DNA of 57,698 bases from Anaerolineae bacterium (GTDB taxonomy: Bacteria > Chloroflexota > Anaerolineae > Promineifilales > Promineifilaceae). The DNA lies in assembly GCA_030425205.1 (NCBI GenBank), contig JAUIAP010000040.1:1-57698 (forward strand). Reading direction: 5' to 3'. The translations under genes and the position numbers were made by a program. Position 1 is the stretch's first letter. Each line of letters begins with the position of its first letter. The notes beneath the pieces were generated by a model that made no database searches, had not been told where the DNA came from, and worked only from the letters and a program-made list of their open reading frames with translations. Below, in pieces: positions 50,301-56,788 of this stretch.

Positions 50301-53015
50301 GAGATAGGGCAGCAGTGCGTTGACCTGCACATCGGCTGGACTTAACCCCAACCCTAGATCACCCGCTTCGACCAGCAGTTGCGCCGCATCATAGCGAGCA
50401 ATCACTGTTTCGAGCAGTGCGCCATTGGACATCGTGCGCCAATGGGTCGAAGGATTCGGCCGTTCGTAAAGGCCAAGCTTGACGGAGCGTTGTTGCACCA
50501 TCGGTTCGGCCGAAAAGTCAACCGTGAAGTCGCCCGTCTGCGTCCCCAACTGGTCGAGGTTGCGCCCGTTGGTGCGATAGTCGGTGGCGATGGCGGCACT
50601 GGCACATTCAACTTGATTTCCGCTGAGATTGGGACAGAAATTGTTGTTGACGCCTCCAAAGGCCGCGTTGAGAAAGTCGTTGGTTCCCGGTCGCAAGAGG
50701 GCGCGGTCAAGATGGGGAAATGTCACGCTGTATTCGCTAATGCTGCGGTCAAAATCGGCATCGAGACCCCATGCGATGCCAAGCGCCTCGTCCGCAATGC
50801 TTGCGGTCACACCTGTGAGGTCGTAGGTTTCAGCTTCCAAAAAGGAGCTGCTCAAGCCGAAAATCAGCTTGAAAAGCGTGTCGTCTTCGGTCGCCAATGA
50901 GGGCGTGGCGAAGTGGGCGACTGTGACGGGGCTGGTGCGAACGCTGCTAAAACCGACAAGGCGGAATTTTTCGCCGCGATAGATGTGGATGGCCGAAGAT
51001 CCCGTTGGTTCAAAACTTTGCGAGACGACCCAAACAAGTTCGGCCGAAATTTGATTGGTTCCCGCCGTTGTCGGTGGAAACGCCATCTTTGCATCAAACG
51101 CCGCGATGCGCCCGTTGTCGCTCGTCGCCGTCAGCGGCACAAGCGTCTGCCAGCGGCCGTCGGCGGTTGCGCTGGCGGCGTAGCTGTAGAGTGCTTCTTC
51201 GCCCGGTTTCAGCGTGCTGACCACCTGCAACATCGGCACAAGACGCAGATCTTCGGGCGTGTTGTCGCTATCGGTGATCTGCCCTTCGCTGTCTTGCGGC
51301 CAGTCGAGAACGCCGATGCTGTAGCGCAGATGACTGGCATTTTCGGGCTGGATTTGCAGGTTGACGTACTGCCACACATTCGCTTCTGGTGCACCATCGA
51401 TGGTGATGGTGCGTTTGGCAACGTAGTCGCTCATCATGCTGGCTGGCGATTTGTCGACCACGTCGCTCACGCCGTCGTTGTCATTGTCGTCGTCCCACAC
51501 ATCGGGGATGTTGTCGCCGTCGCCGTCCCAGCCGCTCGCTAATCCCACATCAATTGTGTGGGTGATGCCGAGCGTGTCGGTGATGACATAGGGGGTCGCG
51601 TTCCATTCGGCGTAGTCGGGGAGGCCGTCGCCATTGCTGTCGGGGCGGAACGGATCGCTAAACCACGTCTCACCCGCATAGGTGAACCCCTCCACTTCGG
51701 CAAAGTCGGAGAGCAGGTCTTCATCGGTATCGGCCGAATAGGGGTTTGTGCCGAGACATCCCTCGTCAAAATCGGTCAGCCCGTCGCCATCGCTATCCAT
51801 CGTCGGGGAGCCATCGCCGCAGACCACGACGAAATCGGTTGCGCCGTTGGCGGTGTTTGCGTTAGAGGCAGTCAGCGGTGCGGAAGGGGGCATGAGCGGC
51901 GCCATCATTTCGCTGGCGAGGCTCTGTTGCTCTGCGGCGCGATCTGAAATCTCTTGCGCTTCTGCTTGCGTTTGTGCGAATGCGGCGGAGCGTTGGTTAG
52001 ACTTCGCATACGCCAACGCCTGCAACGATGGTGTAAAAAGAAAAACGCCGCTCATCCCCACAGCAAAGACGAAGTAGGCGAGACGCGGCTTTCTTATATA
52101 AAAGGCGCAAGTCAGCGTGGATAGCACGACGAGCGTCAGCAGGAGCGCGGTCGGTTGCCACATCGCTTCAGCAAGTGAGTGTGCTTGCAGGTTTAATCCG
52201 CCTCGTTCGGCCGCTGGATTGGTCGTGACAATATCGAACGAGCCATCGGCATTGGGCAGCGCGGCGGGCATTGCGACCACGCCGTCAAAGTCGCGGAAGT
52301 CAGCGGTGGTGGTGATGATCGCGTCGTAGTCGTCGGTCACATTCGGCCGATTTAACGTCAATATCTGGCGCACCGGCAGCCCGTTTGCGTCAAGCCACAC
52401 CTCACCGCTGCCCGTTGTGGCGAGGTCGAGGGGGTTGAGCTGTAGGGTGGTGTTGGGGGGAAGTTCATCCGCGAACGCCTCCAGATAAAATTCGCGCATC
52501 ATCTCCGCATACGCCGCACCTGCAATCTCAAACGTCAGCACAGTTAGCACCGCATCGTCGCGCACAAGTGGCGCAGCCTCTTGCACATTGCTGGCGATGT
52601 CGAGATAGGCAAACATCTCAACGGCGGCAGTCAAGGGCAGTTCGCTGCTGTCTTGCAACTGCTCGACGATGCCCTCGCGCTCGACAAAGTAGCCGTTTGC
52701 GTCGCTAAACATGCGGATCGGCGCGGTGAGTTGGCTATCTGCGCCTCGCAAGGCGAAGTCGAAGTTGCCGTCAGCGATTGCACCATCCATAAACAGTTCG
52801 ACCCGCTCCTCGCGTAAGGAGTTCCCACTGGTGGGTCGGGGTAACAGTGTTTGGTCGATGGCGGCGGTGACGCGATACGTTTCGGCAGATCGAACCGTCC
52901 GCAACAGTTCGGTAAACGCGGCGGGCTGTTCGTTCGCATTTGCAGCGGTGATGCCGCTCGCTAAAAAGCTTGCCAATAAGAGAATAAGAAGCCAATGACG
53001 AGTTGATAATTTCAT
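38304..53015 (-). CDS. Giant (4903-residue) membrane-anchored surface protein
   Basis: ATG at 53015 is preceded by GAGGGG at 9 nt and begins a signal peptide (MKLSTRHWLLILLLASFLAS). Order: LolA/LppX-like domain (about 30-280, my inference); two membrane helices around YIRKPRLAY (about 285-340); Ca2+-type DSDGDG repeats near 405-500 and again 1405-1485; a hydrophobic segment near 1110-1195 (VFFIISLIPVVGQIIDF); Ig-like domains near 1600-1950; FG-GAP/VCBS integrin-like repeats near 1955-2240 (DVNGDGRADAAVGLP); beta-helix domains near 2370-2470, 3390-3570 and 3610-3850; a propeller-like stretch near 2650-3240; a DOMON/CBM-like segment near 4270; more Ig-like domains; and a C-terminal membrane helix followed by WRRLSRRFEIKG. 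It probably spans from membrane to exterior in adhesion or matrix contact. Divergent from a SARP regulator. Confidence 0.9.
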   Translation of the reverse strand: MKLSTRHWLLILLLASFLASGITAANANEQPAAFTELLRTVRSAETYRVTAAIDQTLLPRPTSGNSLREERVELFMDGAIADGNFDFALRGADSQLTAPIRMFSDANGYFVEREGIVEQLQDSSELPLTAAVEMFAYLDIASNVQEAAPLVRDDAVLTVLTFEIAGAAYAEMMREFYLEAFADELPPNTTLQLNPLDLATTGSGEVWLDANGLPVRQILTLNRPNVTDDYDAIITTTADFRDFDGVVAMPAALPNADGSFDIVTTNPAAERGGLNLQAHSLAEAMWQPTALLLTLVVLSTLTCAFYIRKPRLAYFVFAVGMSGVFLFTPSLQALAYAKSNQRSAAFAQTQAEAQEISDRAAEQQSLASEMMAPLMPPSAPLTASNANTANGATDFVVVCGDGSPTMDSDGDGLTDFDEGCLGTNPYSADTDEDLLSDFAEVEGFTYAGETWFSDPFRPDSNGDGLPDYAEWNATPYVITDTLGITHTIDVGLASGWDGDGDNIPDVWDDDNDNDGVSDVVDKSPASMMSDYVAKRTITIDGAPEANVWQYVNLQIQPENASHLRYSIGVLDWPQDSEGQITDSDNTPEDLRLVPMLQVVSTLKPGEEALYSYAASATADGRWQTLVPLTATSDNGRIAAFDAKMAFPPTTAGTNQISAELVWVVSQSFEPTGSSAIHIYRGEKFRLVGFSSVRTSPVTVAHFATPSLATEDDTLFKLIFGLSSSFLEAETYDLTGVTASIADEALGIAWGLDADFDRSISEYSVTFPHLDRALLRPGTNDFLNAAFGGVNNNFCPNLSGNQVECASAAIATDYRTNGRNLDQLGTQTGDFTVDFSAEPMVQQRSVKLGLYERPNPSTHWRTMSNGALLETVIARYDAAQLLVEAGDLGLGLSPADVQVNALLPYLIWTGGRTTTVAYSGTALPTTAGAATKTEINTQIAANFSAFSTSTKVPLSIMGITDTWVAYQGAPADIADRFDTELQNIIDTAYLDDDFSQQITAAEGRRAAQLKWTPTEARWKIGTMITDFAVLAASLAIGIVNAACPGDATCNIDKDALGIVGYTLQGVSIATQTSNLTLTIVKVAKNGVEAGLALLDEAGDAISKFDSASKLGKSALIVGHVIAIVLAWTQFALTAVSTVDGGQLAIAAFVAIIKTAIEVVFFIISLIPVVGQIIDFIRMIIDLILSVIDIILKAVGINESSVDFLIKALINLFYDVLPVTEPVGGFAITGNSPTLPEEGAVRNSKVTINGVFNGEVRQILREGLTRDSINSPDRLNDSYIRGSYVITGGQGLVSVDGVPGYAVASSNNFVCAIDATQTTDDSRTARCTNDTRVDWVMREARRDVTLSIVQKFTYRVMLADCGFYGSVCEIFRPFEGEIPKPDEDEIFFDVVLDFLPPTLDEFWSWTEITNLDSDGDDLFDDQEARWNTDANNWDSDGDGLPDGFEVEHATLGLRPDNADSDGDTVPDGIEMRRNTSPGNPDEDGDGLNDSAELCRVENGKLVGFHAIVLPGRTVNLCFDATKADGDGDMIVDSAEASLGTSPHAINVGPAVQLLTAPRPANYQGRNIAVVQSGDRLDIGLQLINITTVPITRPLTLCLPNTLVQVNGGTTSGGRTITPESGSCNGGTSLTWPLNGSDQLLAGESISTTLSAMATGANRVADNPITLAVEWNGDTISTTVGFLIDDDNPTIAITDPADGSAIGRTPTQTTYMVRGNASDPTSWIGRVTTTLPDTTAVVGRESWATRWTLPTTDGFYTIDVNAFDVLSHTASASATVFVDGTPPVVTSATADVLTRQNSGVARVDLPLNGTVTDSDVRPRGSEVARVEVSFDNGNWRSADLQEIGTTGNYNWNIVQSLDVGRAQGTHSVRIRAWDGVGNLSPILSDQFIVDVSAPSDTLIDSRYEAAPFPHINTNNSATLSGIANDSGLLPVQSIPTALQGTLDTARQATTWLSPDSIGEYDGGVSVVWLGDVNGDGRADAAVGLPAANDGAGKVVIVNGRAGDWPQPENAEPLSKHTTYVGAAGAGVGTQIVAAGDVNGDSLYDLLIGDASNDVVYLVLGQIGVSSAEINLTTPNPNIVPFTLPAPLSEVAAAGDVNNDGADDFFVLLNDDLYLVNGNAYLSAASDITDISGITANGITHASGVGDVDGDSFDDFIINDSNGTTLINGRLSYGLSANTPLPAGTPLDNAQRPAIPLGDVDADGKADFLLGGSNPTLYVNGAASTTFTSHDYSAFQRGVGDVNADGCNDILLGGTDGNGYLFQSSGASCTAPTETNVVVLTDVSDAAQAPYAAGADLNCDMSSDLLLVPDLTTARRSELDSVGSSFVSPDSLPQSIQPAGQPASQRLACSAPASLYVNDDWAAVASGADPDGAGLAMEMGCDAFATIGAALAAATDNDTVHVQPGVYAGNMQHDFTGVTGVRVMGENAESVIIDGNGSWGIRVSNSADNGFQNVTIRNTSEAIAVENSPRFDFTHSILHDFDNALRVDRVSYVNLNNNTIAGGTGSGDYIISDPAAAPDPAAIPSWTIMSEQQLYGFSANDFPALFSYDNQSRLGLFINVNGPDHYFNTFTNGQWEPKSHNVWTARVEGQTPVNAAGTVDDGVYVIGSNPYRDVLNMHEVPNEHFGPQIEYVGVGDDSYGNWRLQGLIVDKNNGSNYQYAGKYGMFTVTPDEIQNSNSNQTFTLPGWNDICNSGQDKWLAPTAANEDVMAMGGQFCDGDPATADNIFITPNQPGVMPTEVASSPVTAVAVGESDSTVYVGWENGYVGQVSGGIWEIIGRFCTTTPCDANNGTPIGSIVVRPDGDLFVSNLTDTATTVEGDTNSAAILNIARYDSATAQWQPLVISGTPHGFGSSNVADTDNTVDAMSLAGDHLYVAGTFDRLNVLNSSNGSPVDSVVQLTLNSDNEATAWRIYTAPTALNPHVNRIHSIAAVGDTVYIAGDFLRTGLGAGGSYNGHSAFRWSETAQLWQAIFPNETAPVSVDPRYHIGTDIAAGDGHLYITTIEVNSWTYQPTASYGTHAIDFALFDSFTNTPYFESPDYTIYELGQPLTRFANPDNNDLYPTASYTDAVALTVPTLDPVEGMLYRPTDVHSDAPIKITSKGNDLYVAQPVFVPTGIAASRLTYFFYKLDSTTQQWARVDSGNGLSARANPDIYGNIRVEDMVVTDDALWVAFDDASGVGDDYLRRIDLATGAVTEITAIPLSDFSLPTLLTWDNNHTLFIKNDVLQTYNINTGLTDPVSPPNVSDSANMFYSTRADVNWDNGWILPEIGSNRMWRYSPLDRQIDKIFLTDSVLVARPNGVPTAFDGLDSSAVDVSMNTTGAVWVADNWTGATVPTTTIPLVDAGFQSAEFDLYRPNPTSPLTDKGYANHAPDAQVSLTTCGNCTNPFGSIEAAINSGAREIRILPGVYHESVNLPGGVTLRGSDAELVVINGDGTAAAAVSIEGTTQTTLSKVSLSAGVSIEDGATFATISRNLIYNTTTGINITGNSDDISVQNNTLAGNGTAIKAENCASASVVNNALVSNGIGLAVTNCTATNSHNAYWQNGSDYLQDGATGALDGTNVLQNPQFADPSNGNYRLTEASPLIDAGFAANNAPFTPDIGYREFANGDVLVSSSFTPDGDNGGLTFGVDAFAEIQPAVDAASAAVSTFGCGVESVGGDVCERVFTVRVLPGSYPENVTLASHIHLLGSGAEQTTINPSSGTAITIDGDSNVRVAGFKVQGSDLAISNAANRVEIMRNWFAGLGGVTIAGNSSAEITHNTFSGGSTAVGVSGAGNSVLINSNILSGNAIGMSAVAGNSVFHQFNLLFGNSADFGGVLTASASELFADPLLDSNGVPAANSPAIDAADPRASTPLGGGSRADIGYRELTAQPLALLFGKTGQSCVFGSVGVDSNEYGIVQVDDPFATNPFGTVPSSWTPFPLGAETGDRRSWDLTLPALADGTYRLYSRPTDDLGNQTTLQNEWYLGTFINDSTAPTVDFAPLGTTDQAEVEVVATVSDAALNQVLFMVNGVSYVAELRPVSATTVTAHATVPLQLLNNSVEAIATDSAGNQTTVQATIFATALNAVQPIVDETAPAVTLSGSYVITQNVTFSGTATDAESGVTTVAVSLDGGSNWEAAIVNGDNWSLDWQVERDSDYRFYPVRVRATNGADLTTTIVAANDAVRVDNVPPQFTGEASYSAPPQFHYDDGQTVTVEWVASDGDPNVTYFATANMLTRTVPTDVLAGNVATVSMDQPGAWYVHLMAQDSAGNRTLQSVGPWHVAFPQQAPRSAATWTESIIIDGVIDTLHNEWLVGETIDTDSRGDESRTLYLNWDGPSLFLALGGASFPIDGELRIYFGTNLQNNLATESGLDGEALPFLTRYAVTVDSLGNGTLYEYLHFGGGWGTSADARFQAVHANTNSTEIVLPRQFFGSAIAQVVATVTDLSGQRTSAFPTTNPLTGDLTTFYEWRDLGSDIATRDGQPTSADLTLTGTVDKGTLIGMGDSVNYTVAIVNNEPVTQTNLTIGSVSTVGMTSIPFQALPDIAPNGTLSLTLTSQTGNGIPADALTDVRVELALVSTDATVTVSADPITFNHTIDRKAPTVSVDTTETWLNASGTLFGAAVDDAAVTLVEVNDGGGWQAANGGALWQYAFSSSGGNRVVTQMFDVRATDQFGNVSDAMPFDIPVDSTPPDVTIELPTTITRSTSLLTGLVSDTQSGVQRVEVQIGTATNWTRAIVNGGTWQHPFTPPTREGSTISVTVRAIDNVGNVNTLAPQTPTIDAVAPTLQVTQLVTFVAKADQPFDGTILTGTVTDGVGVASVMVTHLRPDGSLESQPVTLSRASNWSVEKPLVEQGLHVFVVVATDDAGNTRRSASYLVTVEMDPTAVSVVQIEASPLWQPLWLLMLTAVVGLWSCWRRLSRRFEIKG

Positions 53016-53065
53016 GATCTGGGTCCCCTCAGATAAGTTGACGAATGGGTTATGTCCTAGAAGCG

Positions 53066-53080
53066 CGACCATTTTGGTCG
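53066..53080. promoter_or_regulatory. Palindrome CGACCA-TTT-TGGTCG upstream of the giant gene
   Basis: A perfect 6-bp inverted repeat with 3-nt loop 50 bp before the giant gene start. It contains the GCGACC core seen in the direct repeat at 53133-53150. It could be an operator or a leader hairpin. Confidence 0.35.
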
Positions 53081-53132
53081 TACTCCCAGTGCAAACTGAA
53101 TGTATGCCACATTAAAAAGGGTACAGAGCGAA

Positions 53133-53150
53133 TGCGACCTGAGTGCGACT
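53133..53150. promoter_or_regulatory. Direct heptamer repeat with 11-bp period (candidate SARP operator)
   Basis: TGCGACC (53133-53139) and TGCGACT (53144-53150) are spaced 11 bp apart, with a degenerate ACGCAAA one turn later. It lies between the giant gene (start 53015) and the SARP-type gene. The arrangement matches how SARP proteins bind, as heptamers one helix turn apart. Confidence 0.45.
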
Positions 53151-53351
53151 TGAACGCAAAAAAAGGGGGAATTTAGGAGGGATTAGAGCGATAATGGAAA
53201 TTTTTCACGGCTCTTTTGGCTAGATTGCAGCATGTATACTCTTTCTTCACGGCATTTGTTGCCGATCTCGTCCGCCACATATCTGCCAATGCATATAATG
53301 GTAAAGAAGCATTATCTGCGTGACGTGGCACTATCCGACACGCGAACGGGC

Positions 53352-56300
53352 ATGAACTTACGCATCAATTTACTCGGCACCCCATCTATTACGCTGCAAG
53401 ATCAACAATCTATCCAGCCGCGTCTTGCCAAGGCGATGGCGTTGCTAGCGTTTTTGACGGTGGAGCGACAAACGCATCATGCGCGTTCGACGCTGGCGGG
53501 GCTGCTTTGGGCAGATCGCAGCGAGCAAGATGCACGACGCAATTTGACACAAACGTTGACGCGCATCCGCAAACTAATCGGTGACAACAACCCACAGTCC
53601 GCCTATTTTGAGACAACCCGTTCCGCTATCTGGATGCGTGCTGATGCGCCTATCTGGTGTGATGCGGGTGCGTTCTCGCAGTTGATTGCAGCGACCAAAC
53701 GGCATGCCCACGACTCCGTGAGCGATTGTGACGACTGCCAGCAGCAGCTCGGCGCGGCGGTTGCGCTGGTGCGCGGGGAGTGGATGGCGGGCTTTGAATT
53801 GGCGAACGCGGAACCGTTTGAAGCGTGGCGGCGCGTGCAGCAAGAGCAACTGCACGCAACACGTCTCAATGCGCTGTTTGAACTGGGGGAAGGTGGGTTG
53901 CGCCGCGAAGCGTGGGGGGCGGTGCAGCAGGTAGCACGCGAGCAGATTCAGCTTGAGCCGTGGCGCGAAAAGGCACATCGTCAATTGATGGAGGCATTGG
54001 CACGCGATGGACAGCGCGATGCGGCGATTGAGCAGTTTGCACGCTGTCGAGAGCGTTTGCAGCAGGAGATGGGGATCGACGTTTCAGCCGAAACCAGAAC
54101 CTTGTACACCCAGATCTGCAACGATACGCTGACAAACGAAGTTGCCAGACCCAAGATCACTGTCACACTGCCAGCCAGCACCACGCCGTTTATTGGCCGT
54201 GCTGTTGAGCTGGAAAAAATGGTTGAGCATGTCTTGACGGGTGGCTATCGGCTGGTGACCGTACTCGGGCAGGGCGGGATCGGCAAAACGCGCCTTGCGT
54301 TGGAGATTGGGCAGCGCGTCGCACAGCACGGCGGCAACTTGGCAGAGGTGCATTTTGTCGGACTGGCGCGAATCGATTCGGCCGAAAATATCCCCCAAGC
54401 GATTGCCAGCGCACTCAACTTAACGTTACGCGGCAATCAGTCAGCGGCCGACCAAGTGCTGCAACGGCTGCAACGCCGCCATGCCTTGCTCATTCTCGAT
54501 AACTTTGAGCAACTTGTGGACGAACATCAAGCGACCGATTTTGTCGTGCGGCTGCTGGCTGAAGCCCCCACCGTGCGGCTATTGGTGACATCACGCGCCG
54601 AGTTGGGATTGCTGTCTGAAGATATCTTTGAGCTACACGGACTACACGCACCCGCTGCCGATGCAGATTGCGAGACGCTCGAACAGTTTGATGCCGTGCG
54701 GCTCTTTCTTGATCGGGCGCGGCGGCTGGATAAGGGGTTTCAACTTTCGGCCGAAACAACCCCCGCCGTCATCGACATTTGCACGCTGGTCGCGGGAATG
54801 CCACTGGGCATTGAGTTGGCGACATCGTGGTTGCGGCGCAAATCGGTCAATGACATCGCGCACGGCATGGCTCATTCGCTCGACTATGTGACGACGCACC
54901 TGCGCGACATCAAGCCGCAACATCGCAGCTTACGCGCCGTGTTTGACTATTCGTGGGCATTGCTGACGGCGGAAGAGCGCGATTTGTTGGGGTGGCTGTC
55001 TGTCTTTCGCGGCGGGTTTGCTGTGGCGGCAGTCGCCGCAGTCACGCCCCATACGGCAGCAGTCGTGGAACAACTGCTCGATCAACTGCGCTCAAAGTCG
55101 TTGGTGAAATTGGTTGCTGCTGGACGCTATGATCTGCATGAGGTAGTGCGCCAATTTTCGGCAGAAACCCTCCCCGATCCCAAGACCCCACACGCCATGC
55201 ACAGCCGCCACTATCTCCAATGGGTTGCCGACCATACGGACGCGCTCTTTGGTGCATCCCCCGCCGCCGCAGTACAGGAGATAGAGCGGGATTTAGACAA
55301 CGTGCGTTTGGCGTGGCGGCGTGGTAAGGGGCAGCTGCGTGAGACGTGCGCGCGTGCGCTAGAGCGATTTTTGACGATGCGCGGCTACTTTGAGGAAGCG
55401 GAACTGCTTTTCTCACTGGCAGTTGATGTGGTGGCGATTCGGCCGATTTTGGCACAGGTTTTGACGATACGCGGTCGCTCTGATTTGGCGACTGAACACG
55501 CCCGAGCTGCCCTTGCCGACCCGCAAGCAGACCCCCGCACCATCGTCCGCGCCCGCACCGTGCTGGCTGAAATTGCGATGGGGCAGGGCGACCCGACGAC
55601 AGAAACACAGTTGCAGGAAACCTTACAGTTAGCCGAGCGTCACCAACTGGCGACGGAGCAAATCCAGTTGCTAAATGATTTGACGTTCGCGACGAGCCTG
55701 CGCGGTCAACATGCGGCGGCGCGTCAATTTGCCGAGCGTGGGCTGTCGCTGGCGCGATTACAAAATGATAGCGTTCTGCAACATAAGCTGCTGACATCGG
55801 TAGCGGTTTGTGCGCTTGAGATAGGGGATTTGCGTGCGGGGCGCGCGTATGTGGAGGAAGGGTTGCAGATTGCCGAACGCACACAAGATCGCGGCTACAG
55901 ATCGCGGGCGGCGAACATGATCGGCTGGATGGCGCGGCGCACGGGGGATTATGCAACTGCGCTGGTACAACACGCGCGTTCGGCCGAAATTGCCGCTGCG
56001 ATGGGCGAGTCTGTGCAGCTCACACATGCATGGTTCAATCTCGCCGTCGCGCATTTGCGGCTAGACAATTATGACGATGCGGCCGATTATGCGGAGCGGA
56101 TCATCACGTTGGCGCGTGAGATCGCGGCGGTTGAGCCAGAGACGATGGGGCTGTCGGTGTTGGCAATGGCGCGCCACGCGCAGGGACAATCAGAGGTGGC
56201 CGAACAGTTTTGTCGTGAAGCGATTGTGCTGTGGCAAAAGATCGGTCAGGCGGCCAACCTGACCGAGATGGAGATATGGTTGGCGGATATTGCGTTGGCA

Positions 56301-56546
56301 GTTGGGAAAACGGCGGTGGCTGCGAGGCTGGTGGAGAAATCGGCCGAATTTGTTCTCCACAACAGTTGTGATGGCATGATCAGCCCCGTCTTCGCGCAGA
56401 GAAAGTTGCTGCTGCTCGTTCAGCGGCAAGGGTTGCCATGCTTTGAGAAGCTGAAATTAAAATACGACAACGATTGTGGCAGCATCATCGCCCAAATTGA
56501 TGATCTGTCGTTGCGCCAGGCGTTTATAGAACGGATTGCGATTTGA
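53352..56546 (+). CDS. SARP-type (BTAD) regulator with AAA/NB-ARC and TPR domains
   Basis: 1064 residues from ATG at 53352, where the protein gains its typical start (MNLRINLLGTPSITL); in-frame ATGs at 53232, 53289 and 53298 only add residues that look non-coding. Residues 1 to about 100 form the OmpR-like winged-helix DNA-binding part (ARRNLTQTLTRIRKLIG), about 100-260 the bacterial transcriptional activation domain (WREKAHRQLMEALARDG), about 280-560 an AAA/NB-ARC ATPase with Walker A GQGGIGKT near 306 and Walker B LLILDNFEQL, and about 650-1040 TPR repeats. Such AfsR-like STAND regulators sense a signal through the TPR part and activate nearby genes. It is divergent from the giant surface protein gene. 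Confidence 0.9.
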   Translation: MNLRINLLGTPSITLQDQQSIQPRLAKAMALLAFLTVERQTHHARSTLAGLLWADRSEQDARRNLTQTLTRIRKLIGDNNPQSAYFETTRSAIWMRADAPIWCDAGAFSQLIAATKRHAHDSVSDCDDCQQQLGAAVALVRGEWMAGFELANAEPFEAWRRVQQEQLHATRLNALFELGEGGLRREAWGAVQQVAREQIQLEPWREKAHRQLMEALARDGQRDAAIEQFARCRERLQQEMGIDVSAETRTLYTQICNDTLTNEVARPKITVTLPASTTPFIGRAVELEKMVEHVLTGGYRLVTVLGQGGIGKTRLALEIGQRVAQHGGNLAEVHFVGLARIDSAENIPQAIASALNLTLRGNQSAADQVLQRLQRRHALLILDNFEQLVDEHQATDFVVRLLAEAPTVRLLVTSRAELGLLSEDIFELHGLHAPAADADCETLEQFDAVRLFLDRARRLDKGFQLSAETTPAVIDICTLVAGMPLGIELATSWLRRKSVNDIAHGMAHSLDYVTTHLRDIKPQHRSLRAVFDYSWALLTAEERDLLGWLSVFRGGFAVAAVAAVTPHTAAVVEQLLDQLRSKSLVKLVAAGRYDLHEVVRQFSAETLPDPKTPHAMHSRHYLQWVADHTDALFGASPAAAVQEIERDLDNVRLAWRRGKGQLRETCARALERFLTMRGYFEEAELLFSLAVDVVAIRPILAQVLTIRGRSDLATEHARAALADPQADPRTIVRARTVLAEIAMGQGDPTTETQLQETLQLAERHQLATEQIQLLNDLTFATSLRGQHAAARQFAERGLSLARLQNDSVLQHKLLTSVAVCALEIGDLRAGRAYVEEGLQIAERTQDRGYRSRAANMIGWMARRTGDYATALVQHARSAEIAAAMGESVQLTHAWFNLAVAHLRLDNYDDAADYAERIITLAREIAAVEPETMGLSVLAMARHAQGQSEVAEQFCREAIVLWQKIGQAANLTEMEIWLADIALAVGKTAVAARLVEKSAEFVLHNSCDGMISPVFAQRKLLLLVQRQGLPCFEKLKLKYDNDCGSIIAQIDDLSLRQAFIERIAI

Positions 56547-56602
56547 TAGTCTGGCAATGTGTATTCATGTGGCTGACGCAGTTCGTCGTGTCTAAAACAA
56601 AA

Positions 56603-56633
56603 AACGCCCGATTTCTACTTGAAATCGGGTGTT
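56603..56633. terminator. Rho-independent terminator between convergent genes
   Basis: CCCGATTTC (56607-56615) pairs with GAAATCGGG (56621-56629), extended by four more pairs (one G-T wobble). On the minus strand it is followed by TTTTTTGTTTT, so it ends the GH3 transcript; on the plus strand it also follows the SARP stop by about 60 bp. Confidence 0.75.
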
Positions 56634-56788
56634 GCCATCAAAAAAGTCTTATTCGTTTGTGCGTCGTTCGTTGGAATGGCTCGTGTGCCGCTTCGCCGAC
56701 TGCATCTCAGCATCGGCTACTTAATCTCAGAAATTCATGACCCTGTTACATGAGCGTGATCCTGCCGCTGCGTGATATTTTCCAGCTA

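Noticed and set aside
38482..53072. Numerous plus-strand ORFs up to 216 codons inside the 38-53 kb region
   Set aside because: Shadows of the 4903-residue minus-strand gene; their sequences are Arg/His/Cys-rich as expected from the wrong strand.
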